Shown one piece after another: positions 45,588-56,117 of a stretch of 64,000 nucleotides of DNA. A program made the position numbers and the translations under genes. Under the pieces are notes generated by a model. That model saw only the letters and a program-made list of their open reading frames with translations, ran no database searches and was not told the DNA's origin. Each line of letters opens with the position of its first letter. The first letter of the stretch is position 1. The DNA is from Pollutimonas nitritireducens. GTDB taxonomy: Bacteria; Pseudomonadota; Gammaproteobacteria; Burkholderiales; Burkholderiaceae_B. The stretch is from the NCBI RefSeq assembly GCF_002849615.1, contig NZ_PDNV01000003.1:62001-126000 (forward strand), written 5' to 3'.

Positions 45588-47432
45588 ATGAATATCATAG
45601 CCAGCCCACAATTACCTGTTGAATTGAACGCACCCGAGAACCTGCGCCATCCCCGGCTGAAAGCATGGGTAGCAGAAATCGCGGCGTTGACTCAGCCTGA
45701 TCGCATCGAATGGTGCGACGGGTCTGAACAGGAATACGACAGGCTGTGCGAATTGATGGTCCAGGCAGGAACCCTGCGTCGCCTGGATCCATTGAAAAGG
45801 CCCAATTCCTACCTCGCATGGTCCGACCCCAGCGACGTGGCGCGTGTGGAAGATCGTACCTTCATCTGCTCTGAGCAGGAAGAAGACGCCGGTCCCACCA
45901 ATAATTGGGCGGCTCCCGATGCCATGCGTCAGACGCTCGCGGGTCTTTTTGCCGGCTGTATGCGGGGGCGCACCATGTATGTCATCCCGTTTTCCATGGG
46001 ACCACTGGGGTCGCCCATTGCCCACATTGGCGTGGAACTTTCAGATTCCCCCTATGTGGTGGCCAACATGCGAATGATGACGCGCATGGGCAGCGCTGTT
46101 TATGACGTGTTGGGTTCCGATGGCGAATTCGTGCCCTGCGTCCATTCTGTCGGCAAGCCGCTGGCTGCCGGGGAAGCTGACGTAGCCTGGCCTTGCAACG
46201 ATACGAAGTACATAGTCCATTACCCGCAAGACCGCGAGATCTGGTCCTTCGGATCGGGGTATGGCGGAAATGCTTTACTGGGCAAGAAGTGTTTTGCCCT
46301 GCGGATTGCGTCGGCAATGGGCCGGGAGCAAGGCTGGATGGCCGAGCACATGTTGGTACTGGGCGTCACGTCGCCCGAAGGCAAGAAGATGCACTTGGCG
46401 GCCGCCTTCCCATCGGCTTGCGGGAAAACCAATTTCTCCATGATGATTCCTCCGCAGTCCCTGCCTGGCTGGAAAGTCACCACCATTGGCGACGACATCG
46501 CATGGATCAAGCCGGGACCGGATGGGCGCCTGTATGCCATCAATCCCGAAGCGGGTTATTTCGGCGTTGCGCCCGGCACCAACGAAAAGACTAATTTCAA
46601 TTGCATGGCGTCCTTGCGGGAGAACGTGATTTTCACCAACGTGGCGCTGACTGACGATGGCGATGTCTGGTGGGAGGGCATGGGCCCCGCGCCCGCGCAC
46701 TGTCTCGACTGGCAAGGCAAGGACTGGACGCCAGACAGCGGGCGCAAGGCGGCGCATCCCAACGCGCGGTTTACGGTTGCGGCGATCCAGAATCCGGCCA
46801 TAGATCCGGAATGGGACAATCCCGATGGCGTTGCGATTGACGCCTTCATATTCGGGGGAAGGCGGTCAGACACCGTTCCGCTGGTGACCGAGGCGCGCAG
46901 CTGGATCGAAGGCGTGTACATGGCGGCTACGCTGGGATCGGAGACAACCGCGGCAGCCGCTGGCGCGCAGGGCGTGGTACGTCGCGACCCTTTCGCCATG
47001 TTGCCGTTTTGCGGTTACAACATGAGTTCCTATTTTGCGCACTGGCTGGAATTGGGTTTGCGGTTGCAAGCCTCCGGCGCGACACTGCCCCGTATTTTTT
47101 GCGTGAACTGGTTCCAGACCGACGAGCAGGGCCGCTTTATCTGGCCTGGATTCGGCGAGAATATGCGGGTGCTCAAGTGGATGCTGCAGCGTATCGAGGG
47201 CTCGGCGAAAGGCGAAGACAAGCTTTTCGGCATCACGCCGCTGCATGAAGAAATCAGCTGGGAAGGACTGGATTTCGATACGGAAAAATTCCAGCGCATC
47301 ACGTCTATCGACCCCAAGGCATGGGCTAAGGAACTCGACTCGCATGCGGAGCTTTTCCACAAACTTGCGCATCGATTGCCGGCCGAACTTCCTACGTTTC
47401 TGCGACAACTGCGTGCGCGTCTGGACGACTGA
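45588..47432 (+). CDS. pckG: Phosphoenolpyruvate carboxykinase (GTP)
   Basis: A 614-residue gluconeogenic enzyme converting oxaloacetate to PEP with [16 protein letters not shown] (about 283-295) is the P-loop with the hyperreactive Cys of GTP-type PEPCKs; [10 protein letters not shown] carries metal-binding acids; [12 protein letters not shown] and the GTP-binding NWFQ block follow. ATG 45588 has GGAGA nine bases upstream; ATG 45573 in frame is less likely as that GGAG lies inside it. Convergent with the YdjM-like gene 16 bp on. Confidence 0.96.
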   Translation: MNIIASPQLPVELNAPENLRHPRLKAWVAEIAALTQPDRIEWCDGSEQEYDRLCELMVQAGTLRRLDPLKRPNSYLAWSDPSDVARVEDRTFICSEQEEDAGPTNNWAAPDAMRQTLAGLFAGCMRGRTMYVIPFSMGPLGSPIAHIGVELSDSPYVVANMRMMTRMGSAVYDVLGSDGEFVPCVHSVGKPLAAGEADVAWPCNDTKYIVHYPQDREIWSFGSGYGGNALLGKKCFALRIASAMGREQGWMAEHMLVLGVTSPEGKKMHLAAAFPSACGKTNFSMMIPPQSLPGWKVTTIGDDIAWIKPGPDGRLYAINPEAGYFGVAPGTNEKTNFNCMASLRENVIFTNVALTDDGDVWWEGMGPAPAHCLDWQGKDWTPDSGRKAAHPNARFTVAAIQNPAIDPEWDNPDGVAIDAFIFGGRRSDTVPLVTEARSWIEGVYMAATLGSETTAAAAGAQGVVRRDPFAMLPFCGYNMSSYFAHWLELGLRLQASGATLPRIFCVNWFQTDEQGRFIWPGFGENMRVLKWMLQRIEGSAKGEDKLFGITPLHEEISWEGLDFDTEKFQRITSIDPKAWAKELDSHAELFHKLAHRLPAELPTFLRQLRARLDD

Positions 47433-47448
47433 ATGCGCATTGCCGTTG

Positions 47449-48516
47449 CTACGAATCCGGTGTTCCTCCGAACGGTAAGGTCATTCGCTTTTCCCACTGC
47501 CTGAGGGGCAGCGGTGGTGATTGCTGCCATGCCCGGCGCACGGCGGCCTTCAGTGCCGGAATATCGCGAACGCTGGGCCAGTAGGTAGGGGTGATGGATT
47601 TCCAGGTACCATCCGGCCCCGTACGCGTGGCGATTTTGAAACGGAAAGAGTAGTGCCCCGTACCCAGGCCCATGCGCAGATCGGTGACCACAAGCTGTCC
47701 ATCGATTTCGTCATAGCGCAACCAATCGTCGGTAAACCAGCGCAGCCCGTCCAATTGAGGGACGGGCGGCAGTTCGGAGGCAAGGGCACTGTTCAAGGGA
47801 AGCATGATTCGTTCGGGTGCTGAATCATCAAGCAAGCCGCTGATAAGTTCAACGTAGTGGTCATCGGCGGTCCTGGCAACTACGCGCCAGAGCAGGATAT
47901 TGAAAGGCTCCGGTGTTGAGAAGACTGCCAGCGCCCGTATGCCGTCCTTTTCAAGAATTCGGCTTGCTCGTTGCTCGATCGTTGTCTTGGCGACGAGCGA
48001 CAAGGCAAGATAGATTGTGCTGGCACCCAATACCCATACCAGTGCACGCTGGGTTCGCCCGCCGATGCCAGCGATGGCCGCGACCAGTACTCCCACCAGC
48101 AGGGGTACGGTATAGAAAGGATCAATGATGAAGATGCTGGACCAGCTAGTTGGCGTGGGCCGCAATGGCCACCACAGTTGCGTTCCATAGCTGGTAAATG
48201 CGTCCAGCAAGGGGTGTGTCAACAGTATCAGGCACAAGGTTGCAAGCAGGCGGCCCGCTCCGTATTCTTGCGAGGGGCGCCAGCGGCGCCAAGCAACAGT
48301 CAGCAGAACGGCCAACCCGGTCAAGACGAAAAGGGAATGAGAAAAACCGCGATGATGGATCATGCCTGAAATCGGATCGCCGTAATCGATGAGCACGTCC
48401 ATGTCTGGCAGCGAGGCCAGCACGGCTCCGGCCAGCAATGTCTTGCGCCCATGGAAGCGCCCCAGCATCGCGCCGGAAATCCCCGCGCCCAGAACGGCTT
48501 GTGTCAGTGAATCCAT
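47449..48516 (-). CDS. YdjM-like membrane-bound metal-dependent hydrolase
   Basis: A 355-residue inner-membrane protein. The N-terminus MDSLTQAVLGAGISGAMLG, PDMDVLID and HHRGFSHSL contain the conserved Asp/His residues of the YdjM (DUF457-type) family; THPLLDAFTSYGTQLW is a second His/Asp block. About five transmembrane helices lie in residues 1-185, followed by a soluble C-terminal part. The reaction is unknown. Confidence 0.85.
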   Translation of the reverse strand: MDSLTQAVLGAGISGAMLGRFHGRKTLLAGAVLASLPDMDVLIDYGDPISGMIHHRGFSHSLFVLTGLAVLLTVAWRRWRPSQEYGAGRLLATLCLILLTHPLLDAFTSYGTQLWWPLRPTPTSWSSIFIIDPFYTVPLLVGVLVAAIAGIGGRTQRALVWVLGASTIYLALSLVAKTTIEQRASRILEKDGIRALAVFSTPEPFNILLWRVVARTADDHYVELISGLLDDSAPERIMLPLNSALASELPPVPQLDGLRWFTDDWLRYDEIDGQLVVTDLRMGLGTGHYSFRFKIATRTGPDGTWKSITPTYWPSVRDIPALKAAVRRAWQQSPPLPLRQWEKRMTLPFGGTPDS

Positions 48517-48729
48517 GTCAGAACCAAAAAATGATCGCGGGCCAATTTAGCATTTGCGACCGGGGAACGGTACCAGTAATGAGAGCATGTCTCGTTACGG
48601 TGTGAAAAAAGATCGGAGGACCGGCCCCGGGCATTGGGGTTTACGAGCAAAATCGCGACTCTTCGCGAAACTTTCATAAAAAAGGGGTATGTTAAGGTCT
48701 GGATTGGATTTTTTGATTGTGAGGGTACT

Positions 48730-48897
48730 ATGCTAGTCAAACCACGAACACCAACACCTTTTCGCCCGCTACAGACCGACACGCTGCTGCTCATCAATGA
48801 AGAACGCGCAAAGAAGGCCTCTGCAAAGAGCATCATCAGCATGAGCGGCGTGGGCAATGAGCGCTACGGCAAGAAACACGTGAAGTCGCCGGCCTGA
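48730..48897 (+). CDS. Small protein of unknown function, 55 residues
   Basis: MLVKPRTPTPFRPLQ leads into a short helix (LLLINEERAKKASAKS) and a basic tail ending KKHVKSPA. A GAGGG RBS is six bases before the ATG, codon use fits the neighbours and the frame ends just before trhO. The frame is open back to 48634, but that start lacks an RBS. I do not recognise it. The 213-bp gap upstream has no other gene. Confidence 0.6.
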   Translation: MLVKPRTPTPFRPLQTDTLLLINEERAKKASAKSIISMSGVGNERYGKKHVKSPA

Positions 48898-48957
48898 CGC
48901 CCTCCAGCACCAAAGGCGTTAAAATCTAGGGTTCCTGCCCTTACATCCTTAACGACC

Positions 48958-49962
48958 ATGGCTTCCTTCCTCGTTGCAGCGCTTTACAAATTTGTCCATC
49001 TTCCCGACTTCCAGGCACTGCAGGCACCACTGCTGGCATGCTGTGAAACGCACGAAGTAAAGGGTACGTTGCTGCTGGCGGAAGAAGGTATAAACGGCAC
49101 TATTGCAGGCACGTCGACCGGAATTTGCGCCGTACTGGAATTCTTGCGCGACGACCCACGTCTGAAAACCCTGGTGCATAAGGAATCATGGGCTGACAAG
49201 ATGCCGTTTTATCGCATGAAGGTAAAGCTTAAGCGCGAAATTGTCACCATGGGCGTACCCAATGTGCAGGCTGAGACCATGGCCGGTACCTATGTCAGCC
49301 CCGAAGACTGGAATGCTCTTATCGACGATCCGGACGTCGTCGTTGTCGATACGCGCAACGACTACGAAGTGTCCATTGGCACATTCAAGCGCGCAATCAA
49401 TCCGCACACCGCCAGTTTTACGGAGTTCCCGGAATGGGTGAAAGAGCAGTCCGCCGAAGGCGGCGTGCTCCATAACAAGCCTCGGCTGGCAATGTTCTGT
49501 ACAGGAGGCATACGCTGCGAGAAATCCACTGCCTATATGCGTACGCTCGGATTCGACGAGGTGTATCACCTGGAAGGCGGCATTCTCAAGTATCTTGAAA
49601 CGATTCCATCGGGGGAAAGCCGTTGGGATGGCGAATGTTTCGTCTTTGATGAGCGGGTATCGGTCCTGCATGGCCTGGAGCAAGGGCACTACAAATTTTG
49701 CCGCGCCTGTCGCTTGCCGCTTAGTGCCGCGGACAAGTCCTCCAGCCTTTTCGTGGACGGGGTCAGTTGTCCCCATTGCCATGACAAGCATACCGACGAG
49801 CAAAAGCAACGATTTGCCGAAAGACAGAGGCAAGTCGAGTTGGCCAGGAAGCGTGCCGACAGGCATATCGGCGTGCGCGTGGAGCTCAAGAAGGCTGCCA
49901 AAGAGAAAGCGATGAAGCAGAAGGCTGAAGCCGCTGCCGAGGCCACGACAGGTCTTGCGTGA
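48958..49962 (+). CDS. trhO: tRNA uridine(34) hydroxylase, rhodanese-like (TrhO/YceA)
   Basis: A 334-residue protein. The N-terminal acylphosphatase-like domain ([10 protein letters not shown]) precedes a rhodanese domain ([22 protein letters not shown]) whose active-site Cys181 is in [12 protein letters not shown]. TrhO makes 5-hydroxyuridine at tRNA position 34 using oxygen. The C-terminal part has CRAC and CPHC pairs and a Lys/Glu/Ala-rich helix. It overlaps the GST gene by GTGA. Confidence 0.93.
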   Translation: MASFLVAALYKFVHLPDFQALQAPLLACCETHEVKGTLLLAEEGINGTIAGTSTGICAVLEFLRDDPRLKTLVHKESWADKMPFYRMKVKLKREIVTMGVPNVQAETMAGTYVSPEDWNALIDDPDVVVVDTRNDYEVSIGTFKRAINPHTASFTEFPEWVKEQSAEGGVLHNKPRLAMFCTGGIRCEKSTAYMRTLGFDEVYHLEGGILKYLETIPSGESRWDGECFVFDERVSVLHGLEQGHYKFCRACRLPLSAADKSSSLFVDGVSCPHCHDKHTDEQKQRFAERQRQVELARKRADRHIGVRVELKKAAKEKAMKQKAEAAAEATTGLA

Positions 49963-50603
49963 TTCCCGTTCTTTATTCGTTCCGTCGCTGTCCTTATGCG
50001 ATGCGTGCGCGCTCGGCCATTGTTGCCAGCGGCCTGGTATGCGAGCTGCGCGAAGTGGTACTGCGCGATAAGCCTGCAGCCTTGCTCGATGCATCGCCAA
50101 AGGCGACCGTGCCAGTGCTGGTCGAGCCTGACGGCACAGTCATCGAGCAAAGCCTGGACATCATGTTGTGGGCGTTGCGACAGAACGATCCGGATGCATG
50201 GCTGCCGTCGTCAGTTGGCAAGGTATCGGCGATGAACCGCCTGATCACCGATTGCGATGAGAGTTTCAAGTTCCATCTCGATCGCTATAAATATCCGCAG
50301 CGTTACGGCAACGTCGATCGCCAGGTTCATCGTGGCCACGCAGCGCTCTGGTTGCATGAGCTCGATGCTGTGCTGACACGCCGTTCTTTCTTATGCGGTG
50401 AAAAATTCACGATGGCCGATGCTGCCATCGCGCCATTCGTGCGCCAGTTTGCTCATACGGATCTGGACTGGTTCGATATTCAGCGCTGGCCCGCGCTTCG
50501 CACGTGGTTGCTGCGCTGGACACAGTCCACACTGTTCGACGGCATCATGAAAAAATATCCACCGTGGATGGAGGGGCAGACACCCGTGCTTTTCCCCGGA
50601 TAG
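49959..50603 (+). CDS. Glutathione S-transferase-family protein
   Basis: A 214-residue GST-like protein starting with GTG in the trhO stop. The thioredoxin-fold N-terminus reads [17 protein letters not shown] with a cysteine at residue 11; [19 protein letters not shown] matches the glutathione-binding region. The C-terminal helical domain has [17 protein letters not shown], the GST hydrophobic-core motif. The reaction is unknown; coupling to trhO may be significant. Convergent with fabI. Confidence 0.88.
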   Translation: MIPVLYSFRRCPYAMRARSAIVASGLVCELREVVLRDKPAALLDASPKATVPVLVEPDGTVIEQSLDIMLWALRQNDPDAWLPSSVGKVSAMNRLITDCDESFKFHLDRYKYPQRYGNVDRQVHRGHAALWLHELDAVLTRRSFLCGEKFTMADAAIAPFVRQFAHTDLDWFDIQRWPALRTWLLRWTQSTLFDGIMKKYPPWMEGQTPVLFPG

Positions 50604-50671
50604 CCGTCAGAAGAACAGATGCCCAAGCCCGGCTTGCCCGGGCCTCCCAACATGGCGTCGAGTATGGCGCC

Positions 50672-51454
50672 TTATTCCATTCCTGGCACGACGGTTGAAA
50701 ACCCGCCATCAACGTGGGTGATCTCGCCAGTAATACCAGCGGCCAGATCCGAGAGCATGAAAGCGGCCACGTTACCGACGTCTTCGATCGTGACGTTGCG
50801 CCGCATAGGCGCGTTGGCTTCCACATACTTGAAAATGGCAGAGAAGTCCTTGATGCCGCTGGCTGCCAGTGTCTTGATTGGACCTGCCGAGATGGCGTTA
50901 GCCCGTATGCCCAGGGGGCCGAGTGCCGAGGCAAGGTAGCGCACGCTGGCTTCGAGTGAGGCCTTGGCGAGGCCCATTGTGTTGTAGTGAGGAACGACTT
51001 TTTCGGCGCCCAGGTATGTAAGGGTCAGTACGGAGCTATTGCGCCCTTTGAGCATGGGCAATGCCGCCTTGGCCAGTGCCGGGAAGCTGTAGACCGAGAT
51101 ATCGTGGGCAACGCGAAAAGCCTCGCGCGAAAAACCTTCGAGCAGATCGCCATTGAGCGATTCGCGTGGCGCAAAGCCGATGGAATGCACCAGTCCATCC
51201 AGGCCATCCCAATGATTCTGCAGTTCCTTGAATGTGTTTTCGATTTGTTCATCTTCGGCAACGTCGCAGGGAATGACAATATTGCTGCCCAGCTCGGCCG
51301 CGAATTCGATAACGCGCCCTTTAAAGCGATCGCCCACATAGGTGAATGCCAGCTCGGCGCCCTGCTTTTTGCACGCATGCGCAATGCCGTAGGCGATTGA
51401 CCGGTTTGATAGAACCCCCGTTACGAGGATGCGCTTGCCGTTGAGGAAACCCAT
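50672..51454 (-). CDS. fabI: Enoyl-[acyl-carrier-protein] reductase (NADH)
   Basis: A 260-residue SDR-fold enzyme for the last reduction of fatty acid elongation. NAD-binding region [20 protein letters not shown]; the catalytic pair is in [13 protein letters not shown] (Tyr-x6-Lys). [13 protein letters not shown] is the substrate-binding loop, the site of triclosan-type inhibitors. The start at 51454 (MGFLNGKRI) restores the family N-terminus. It lies 31 bp downstream of mltD on the same strand. Confidence 0.96.
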   Translation of the reverse strand: MGFLNGKRILVTGVLSNRSIAYGIAHACKKQGAELAFTYVGDRFKGRVIEFAAELGSNIVIPCDVAEDEQIENTFKELQNHWDGLDGLVHSIGFAPRESLNGDLLEGFSREAFRVAHDISVYSFPALAKAALPMLKGRNSSVLTLTYLGAEKVVPHYNTMGLAKASLEASVRYLASALGPLGIRANAISAGPIKTLAASGIKDFSAIFKYVEANAPMRRNVTIEDVGNVAAFMLSDLAAGITGEITHVDGGFSTVVPGME

Positions 51455-51485
51455 TTGATAAATCCCTTTTTCTTGATTTGATGGT

Positions 51486-52877
51486 TTAGCCGCGGATGCT
51501 CGTTCCGGGCACGCGCAGTTGAACACCCTTGGCCAATGTGCTGCCTTTCAGGTTATTCAGCTTGCGCAGTTCATTTATGGAAGTGTTGTATTTCTTTGCC
51601 AGGGAAAACAGCGTTTCGCCTCCCTTGACGGTATGTGTGCGTACGTTGGCCTTGCGGCGCAATACGACGACGTCCTTGTTGCCGCGCGATGACTTGGAGC
51701 GGACACCGGGTTTGTCGGGTGATACGTCAAGCGATGCAAGCTGGATGCGGCCACGGGCTCCGGCTGTTGGTACCAGCAGTGTCTGAGCGTCGGCAAGCTT
51801 TGCCTTTCTGCTCAGGCCGTTCATTGAGCGCAGTTCCGCCACGCTGATGCCGTGTTGCTCGGCGATGGTTACGTAAGACTCACCCGATTTGCTTTTGTAA
51901 GTCTGCCATTCGCTGAGTTTGCCTTTATAGGCTGCCAGGTTGGTATTGAAGATATCCACCCGGTTGGTGGGCAGCAACAGTGTGGTCTGATGCTCCGCCA
52001 GGATCACGGGCCGATTGAACGAGGCATTGAGCGACTTGAACTCATCGAGCGGCATCTCGGCAAGCTGGGCGGCAACCGCAACTTCAAGATCAATGTTGGG
52101 CGCTGTCTGCACCTTGGTGAAATAGGGCTCGTTGGTGACATCCGGCAGTGTGATGCCGTACTTTTTGGGGTTGGCAATGATGTTCTTGATCGCCTGCAGC
52201 TTCGGTACGTAGTTGCGTGTTTCCGCCGGCATATTGATGGTTGCATAGTCTGCCGGAACGCCAGCCTTGGCGTTTTTTTCCATGGCGCGCTTGACTGATC
52301 CTTCCCCCCAGTTGTACGAGGCCAGTGCCAGATACCAGTCGCCCTGGAAGTCGTACAAATAGGCCAGGTAATCAAGCGCTGCATTGGTCGAGGCGACGGG
52401 ATCCCGGCGTTCGTCCCGCCACGCATTCTGTTCCAGTTTGTAGTGCAGGCCGGTGCTGGGTATGAACTGCCAGAGACCCGATGCATGGGCGCGTGAGTAC
52501 GCAGTGGGATTGTAGGCACTTTCGACAAAAGGCAGGAGGGCGAGTTCGGTGGGCAGGCCGCGGCGGTTGAGCTCGTCAACGATATGGTAGAGGTACTTGC
52601 TTGCGCGTTTGCTCATCAGCAAGACCGACTGTGGATGCGATGCGTAGTAATTGGTCCACTGTTCGGTGAGCTCGTTGTTCAGGTTGGGTATGGCAAACCC
52701 ACGCCTGACCCGGTCCCACATATCGCGCGGTGGGTTGGTCAAATCGATAGTGCGCGACGTTTCGGCGGCCGTGTAGTTTTTCTTTGGGGGCGCGTACGGG
52801 TTTTCAGGTGTGTTGGTGGCGCATCCAGACAAGACTGCTATGATGAGCAGAATGAATAGTCGTTGTAGGCTGGTCAT
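51486..52877 (-). CDS. mltD: Membrane-bound lytic murein transglycosylase D with LysM domains
   Basis: A 463-residue lipoprotein. A signal peptide ends in the lipobox LSGC (about Cys19). The SLT domain has the catalytic Glu in [10 protein letters not shown], followed by [12 protein letters not shown] and SYNWGEG. Two LysM repeats are in the C-terminal third ([18 protein letters not shown] and [19 protein letters not shown]). It cleaves peptidoglycan glycan strands in the periplasm. The ATG lies 7 bp after the gloB stop, so the two are an operon. Confidence 0.94.
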   Translation of the reverse strand: MTSLQRLFILLIIAVLSGCATNTPENPYAPPKKNYTAAETSRTIDLTNPPRDMWDRVRRGFAIPNLNNELTEQWTNYYASHPQSVLLMSKRASKYLYHIVDELNRRGLPTELALLPFVESAYNPTAYSRAHASGLWQFIPSTGLHYKLEQNAWRDERRDPVASTNAALDYLAYLYDFQGDWYLALASYNWGEGSVKRAMEKNAKAGVPADYATINMPAETRNYVPKLQAIKNIIANPKKYGITLPDVTNEPYFTKVQTAPNIDLEVAVAAQLAEMPLDEFKSLNASFNRPVILAEHQTTLLLPTNRVDIFNTNLAAYKGKLSEWQTYKSKSGESYVTIAEQHGISVAELRSMNGLSRKAKLADAQTLLVPTAGARGRIQLASLDVSPDKPGVRSKSSRGNKDVVVLRRKANVRTHTVKGGETLFSLAKKYNTSINELRKLNNLKGSTLAKGVQLRVPGTSIRG

Positions 52878-52884
52878 CGGCAAT

Positions 52885-53673
52885 TCATTTGAAATTGTTC
52901 TTCCATTCACGCAAACTAGCAAAAACCGCTACGGCCGAATTCAGTTGCTTGCCCGCATAACGCGAAGCGGAATTCGATACGGTGGCCTGCGAGGTTCGAA
53001 AAAAAGGGTTGGTCTCGTGCTCGGCGGCGATGGTGGATGGCAACGTAGGCACGCCTTCCTTGCGGAGTTGCGTAGCCGATTCCCACAAACGATGCAGAGC
53101 GGCGTTGTCGGGCTCGACTTCAAGTGCCCAACGTAGGTTCGCAAGAGTGTACTCGTGGCCGCAGCAAACGAGTGTATCCAGCGGTAAAGCACGTAGTTTA
53201 CCCAGAGAATTGAACATCTGGGGTGGAGTGCCTTCAAATATCCGGCCGCAACCCGCCGCAAATAGTGTGTCACCGCAAAAAACCAGGGGTTTTCCTTCGG
53301 CATATTGTCCATGGTACGCAATATGCCCAGCGGTATGGCCGGGAATATCGAGCACCCGCAATGACAGGCCGACCTCGGGTAGGTGGAAAGTATCGCCTTC
53401 CACCAAGGCGTGATCGCACGCGGGCAAGGTTTCTGTTGCGGGACCATAGACGGCAGCACCGGTTCGCTGTTGTAATGCCAGGACGCCCCCCACATGGTCT
53501 GCGTGGTGGTGAGTCAGTAAAATGGCATCCAGTACCAATTCGTGCTTATCCAGCACAGCAATGACCGGATCGGATTGTCCCGGATCGACAACAATGGCAT
53601 GCCCATTCTTGCGTACCATCCATATATAGTTGTCGGAGAACGCGGGTATCGGGATGAGTTCAGTATTTACCAT
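52885..53673 (-). CDS. gloB: Hydroxyacylglutathione hydrolase (glyoxalase II)
   Basis: A 262-residue metallo-beta-lactamase-fold enzyme hydrolysing S-lactoylglutathione to lactate. The metal motif THHHADHVGG is at about residues 54-63; FCGDTLFAAGCGRIFEG and CCGHEYTLANLRWA are further GloB signatures. Divergent from the methyltransferase gene, with about 20 bp between starts. Confidence 0.96.
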   Translation of the reverse strand: MVNTELIPIPAFSDNYIWMVRKNGHAIVVDPGQSDPVIAVLDKHELVLDAILLTHHHADHVGGVLALQQRTGAAVYGPATETLPACDHALVEGDTFHLPEVGLSLRVLDIPGHTAGHIAYHGQYAEGKPLVFCGDTLFAAGCGRIFEGTPPQMFNSLGKLRALPLDTLVCCGHEYTLANLRWALEVEPDNAALHRLWESATQLRKEGVPTLPSTIAAEHETNPFFRTSQATVSNSASRYAGKQLNSAVAVFASLREWKNNFK

Positions 53674-53693
53674 AAGCTACGGGAGTTGATGTA

Positions 53694-54449
53694 TTGGCGG
53701 ACCAACCTCTGATTGTAGAGCTGGCAGAGTGGCTGGGCACTGCGCCAGGTCAATATGTACAAGCGTGGGAACAGAAACAGATCGACGGCATCGTTGCAAA
53801 TGTGTTCGGTTATCATGCCATACAAATTGGCCTCCCGCAGTGGGACTTATTGCGGACGAATCGCATCCCGTTCAAGGGGCGTACCCGGATTCTCTTTGAA
53901 CGGGCAGCCGAGCAGGGTGCTGTATTGGTGACCGACCCCGAACATCTTCCTTTCGAAACCCAAAGCATAGACTTGCTGGTCTTGCCGCACGTGTTGGAGT
54001 GTTCTAATGCGCCTCATCAGATATTGCGGGAAGCCGAACGGGTGCTTGTGCCCGAAGGCCGCGTGGTGATATCGGGGTTCAACCCCTGGAGCCTGTGGGG
54101 CGGGCGCGAACGTGTACCCGGGCTCGATCCATTGACGCCTATACCAGCTCATATGCAGGTTTCGCTCGCGCGGCTGAAAGACTGGTTCAAGCTCCTGTCT
54201 TTCGAGCTCGATCGCGGCCGTTTCGGTTGCTATGCGCCTCCGTGTGTCAGTAAAACCTGGCTAGACCGTTGGGCCTTCATGGAGGCGGCGGGCGATCGCT
54301 GGTGGCCGGTTTGCGGGGCAGTGTACGTGGTGTCTGCCGTCAAGCGGGTGGCTGGCATGCGTCTGGTAGGGCCGGCATGGAAGACATCGAAAAAGCGCGT
54401 CAGGCGACAAGCGGTGGTAACCAGCCGAAATTCTGATTTATTCCTGTAG
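53694..54449 (+). CDS. Class I SAM-dependent methyltransferase (YafS-like)
   Basis: A 251-residue putative methyltransferase. The methyltransferase_11 core has DPEHLPFETQSIDLLVLPH (motif around 82-100) and LREAERVLVPEGRVVISGFNPWSLWG. Substrate unknown; it occupies the place of E. coli yafS between gloB and rnhA. It starts with TTG at 53694, nine bases after GGGAG; no in-frame ATG nearby fits. Confidence 0.85.
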   Translation: MADQPLIVELAEWLGTAPGQYVQAWEQKQIDGIVANVFGYHAIQIGLPQWDLLRTNRIPFKGRTRILFERAAEQGAVLVTDPEHLPFETQSIDLLVLPHVLECSNAPHQILREAERVLVPEGRVVISGFNPWSLWGGRERVPGLDPLTPIPAHMQVSLARLKDWFKLLSFELDRGRFGCYAPPCVSKTWLDRWAFMEAAGDRWWPVCGAVYVVSAVKRVAGMRLVGPAWKTSKKRVRRQAVVTSRNSDLFL

Positions 54450-54473
54450 CGATAGTCTGGGCAGCACACGTTA

Positions 54474-54941
54474 ATGAACAGCAGTCAAGTTGAAATATGG
54501 ACCGATGGTGCCTGTAAGGGAAATCCCGGTCTGGGCGGTTGGGGCGCGTTGCTGCGCCAGGGACGACACGAAAAGGCCTTATACGGCGGAGAGCCCAACA
54601 CCACGAATAATCGCATGGAACTCATGGCAGTGATTCAGGCGCTGAAGGCCTTGAAACGTCCCTGCGATGTGGTGGTACATACCGATTCCCAGTACGTGCA
54701 GAAGGGAATGAGTGAGTGGCTGGCCAACTGGAAGCGGCGAGGCTGGCGCACCGCCGACAAGAAGCCAGTGAAGAATGCCGACCTGTGGCAAGAACTGGAC
54801 CAACTCGTTGCCCAGCATACGTTGACCTGGCGTTGGGTGCGCGGACATGCGGGCGATCCCGGCAACGAGCGTGCCGACCAGCTCGCTAACCTGGGGGTCG
54901 ATCACGCACGCGCAGCCTTGGTTGAAAAAAGCATCAGTTGA
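54474..54941 (+). CDS. rnhA: Ribonuclease HI
   Basis: A 155-residue enzyme degrading RNA in RNA-DNA hybrids. The four catalytic acids are visible: Asp in [11 protein letters not shown], Glu in NRMELMAVI, Asp in HTDSQYV and Asp in GNERADQLA. Length normal. Normally adjacent to dnaQ; here the RND pump genes separate them. Confidence 0.97.
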   Translation: MNSSQVEIWTDGACKGNPGLGGWGALLRQGRHEKALYGGEPNTTNNRMELMAVIQALKALKRPCDVVVHTDSQYVQKGMSEWLANWKRRGWRTADKKPVKNADLWQELDQLVAQHTLTWRWVRGHAGDPGNERADQLANLGVDHARAALVEKSIS

Positions 54942-54993
54942 TGTCGCGTCCAATGCTACAGTCACAAATTGTGTCCAGAACTATTTTTATTCG

Positions 54994-56103
54994 ATGAAGA
55001 ACCCTGCGATAAGCGTTTTGCTGATACTGGCCGCCGGAATAGCGATGGGCGTGGGCGGAGCCAGGTGGCTGGCTGATCATGACGCCACCTCGTCGCTTGC
55101 GGCAACCAAGGCAAATAAGGCTCCCCTGGCGATCACTCCGCCTAAGAAGATTGCCGTGCAGGTCGAGTCGGTAAAGCGGGTGCCGTGGGAACGCGGGGTG
55201 TCGGCCGTGGGCAGCCTGCGGTCGGAAAATTCAGTCATGTTGCGTCCCGAAGTCACTGGCCGTATCGCCGAGATCAATTTCGATCAGGGCGGCAAGGTAT
55301 CGAAAGGCCAAGTCCTGGTGCGCCTCGACGATAGTGTGGTGAAAGCTCAGTTGCAGCAGGCGCAGGCCAATCTCAGCCTGGCGTCCAGTCAGTACCGGCG
55401 TGCGGTCGAACTGACCAAGCAAGGCTTCCTCAGCAAGCAGGCACGTGACGAATCAGCCAGCCAGCTCAAGGTCCAGCAGGCAGCGGCGGCATTGGCCAAG
55501 GCCCATCTGGATAAGACCGAAATACGAGCTCCCTTCGACGGCCTGGTCGGCCTGCGCAATGTGTCGGTGGGTGACTACGTCAGCCCCGGTATCGATCTGG
55601 TGCCTATCGAGTCCATCGATCCGTTGAATGTCGACTTTCGAGTACCGGAACAATTCCTGGGGCAGGCGCGCGTAGGAATCAAGCTGACCTTGCAGTTTGA
55701 TGCGCTTCCTGGACAGACCCGGGAAGGTGTCGTGGGTGCGATCAGTCCGCTGGTCGATGTGGGGGGGCGGTCCATCTTGCTGCGTGCAGATGTTCCGAAT
55801 ACCGATGGCGCCCTGCGTCCTGGCATGTTTGCCCGCGTGCAACTGCAGTTTGCCAACGACCAGGCGCTGGTGGTACCTGAAGCCGCGCTTGCTCCGTCGG
55901 GGCAGTCGCAGTATGTTTATCGCTTGGTGGACGGACGCGTGAATCGCGTCGAAGTAAGCATAGGGCAGCGGCGCGCCGGACAGGTAGAAGTCATCAGCGG
56001 CCTGCGCGAGGGCGACCGGATAGTGGTTTCGGGCCTGCAGAAAGTATCCGATGGAGCCGCTGTCGAAGCGCTGCCGCCTGCCGAAAAGCCAGCCATCTCC
56101 TGA
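54994..56103 (+). CDS. RND efflux periplasmic adaptor (membrane-fusion protein)
   Basis: A 369-residue adaptor. N-terminal helix at residues 8-24 anchors or exports it. The biotinyl-lipoyl domain halves (VTGRIAEINFDQGGKVSKGQ and TEIRAPFDGLVGLRNVSVGDY-like) flank an alpha-hairpin coiled coil (about 110-170, QLQQAQANLSLASSQYRRAV). Beta-barrel and membrane-proximal domains follow. It links the permease at 56118 to an outer-membrane channel, which is not encoded here. Start 54994 (MKNPAISV) chosen; the frame is open into rnhA. Confidence 0.92.
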   Translation: MKNPAISVLLILAAGIAMGVGGARWLADHDATSSLAATKANKAPLAITPPKKIAVQVESVKRVPWERGVSAVGSLRSENSVMLRPEVTGRIAEINFDQGGKVSKGQVLVRLDDSVVKAQLQQAQANLSLASSQYRRAVELTKQGFLSKQARDESASQLKVQQAAAALAKAHLDKTEIRAPFDGLVGLRNVSVGDYVSPGIDLVPIESIDPLNVDFRVPEQFLGQARVGIKLTLQFDALPGQTREGVVGAISPLVDVGGRSILLRADVPNTDGALRPGMFARVQLQFANDQALVVPEAALAPSGQSQYVYRLVDGRVNRVEVSIGQRRAGQVEVISGLREGDRIVVSGLQKVSDGAAVEALPPAEKPAIS

Positions 56104-56117
56104 TACCTGGTATTCCC

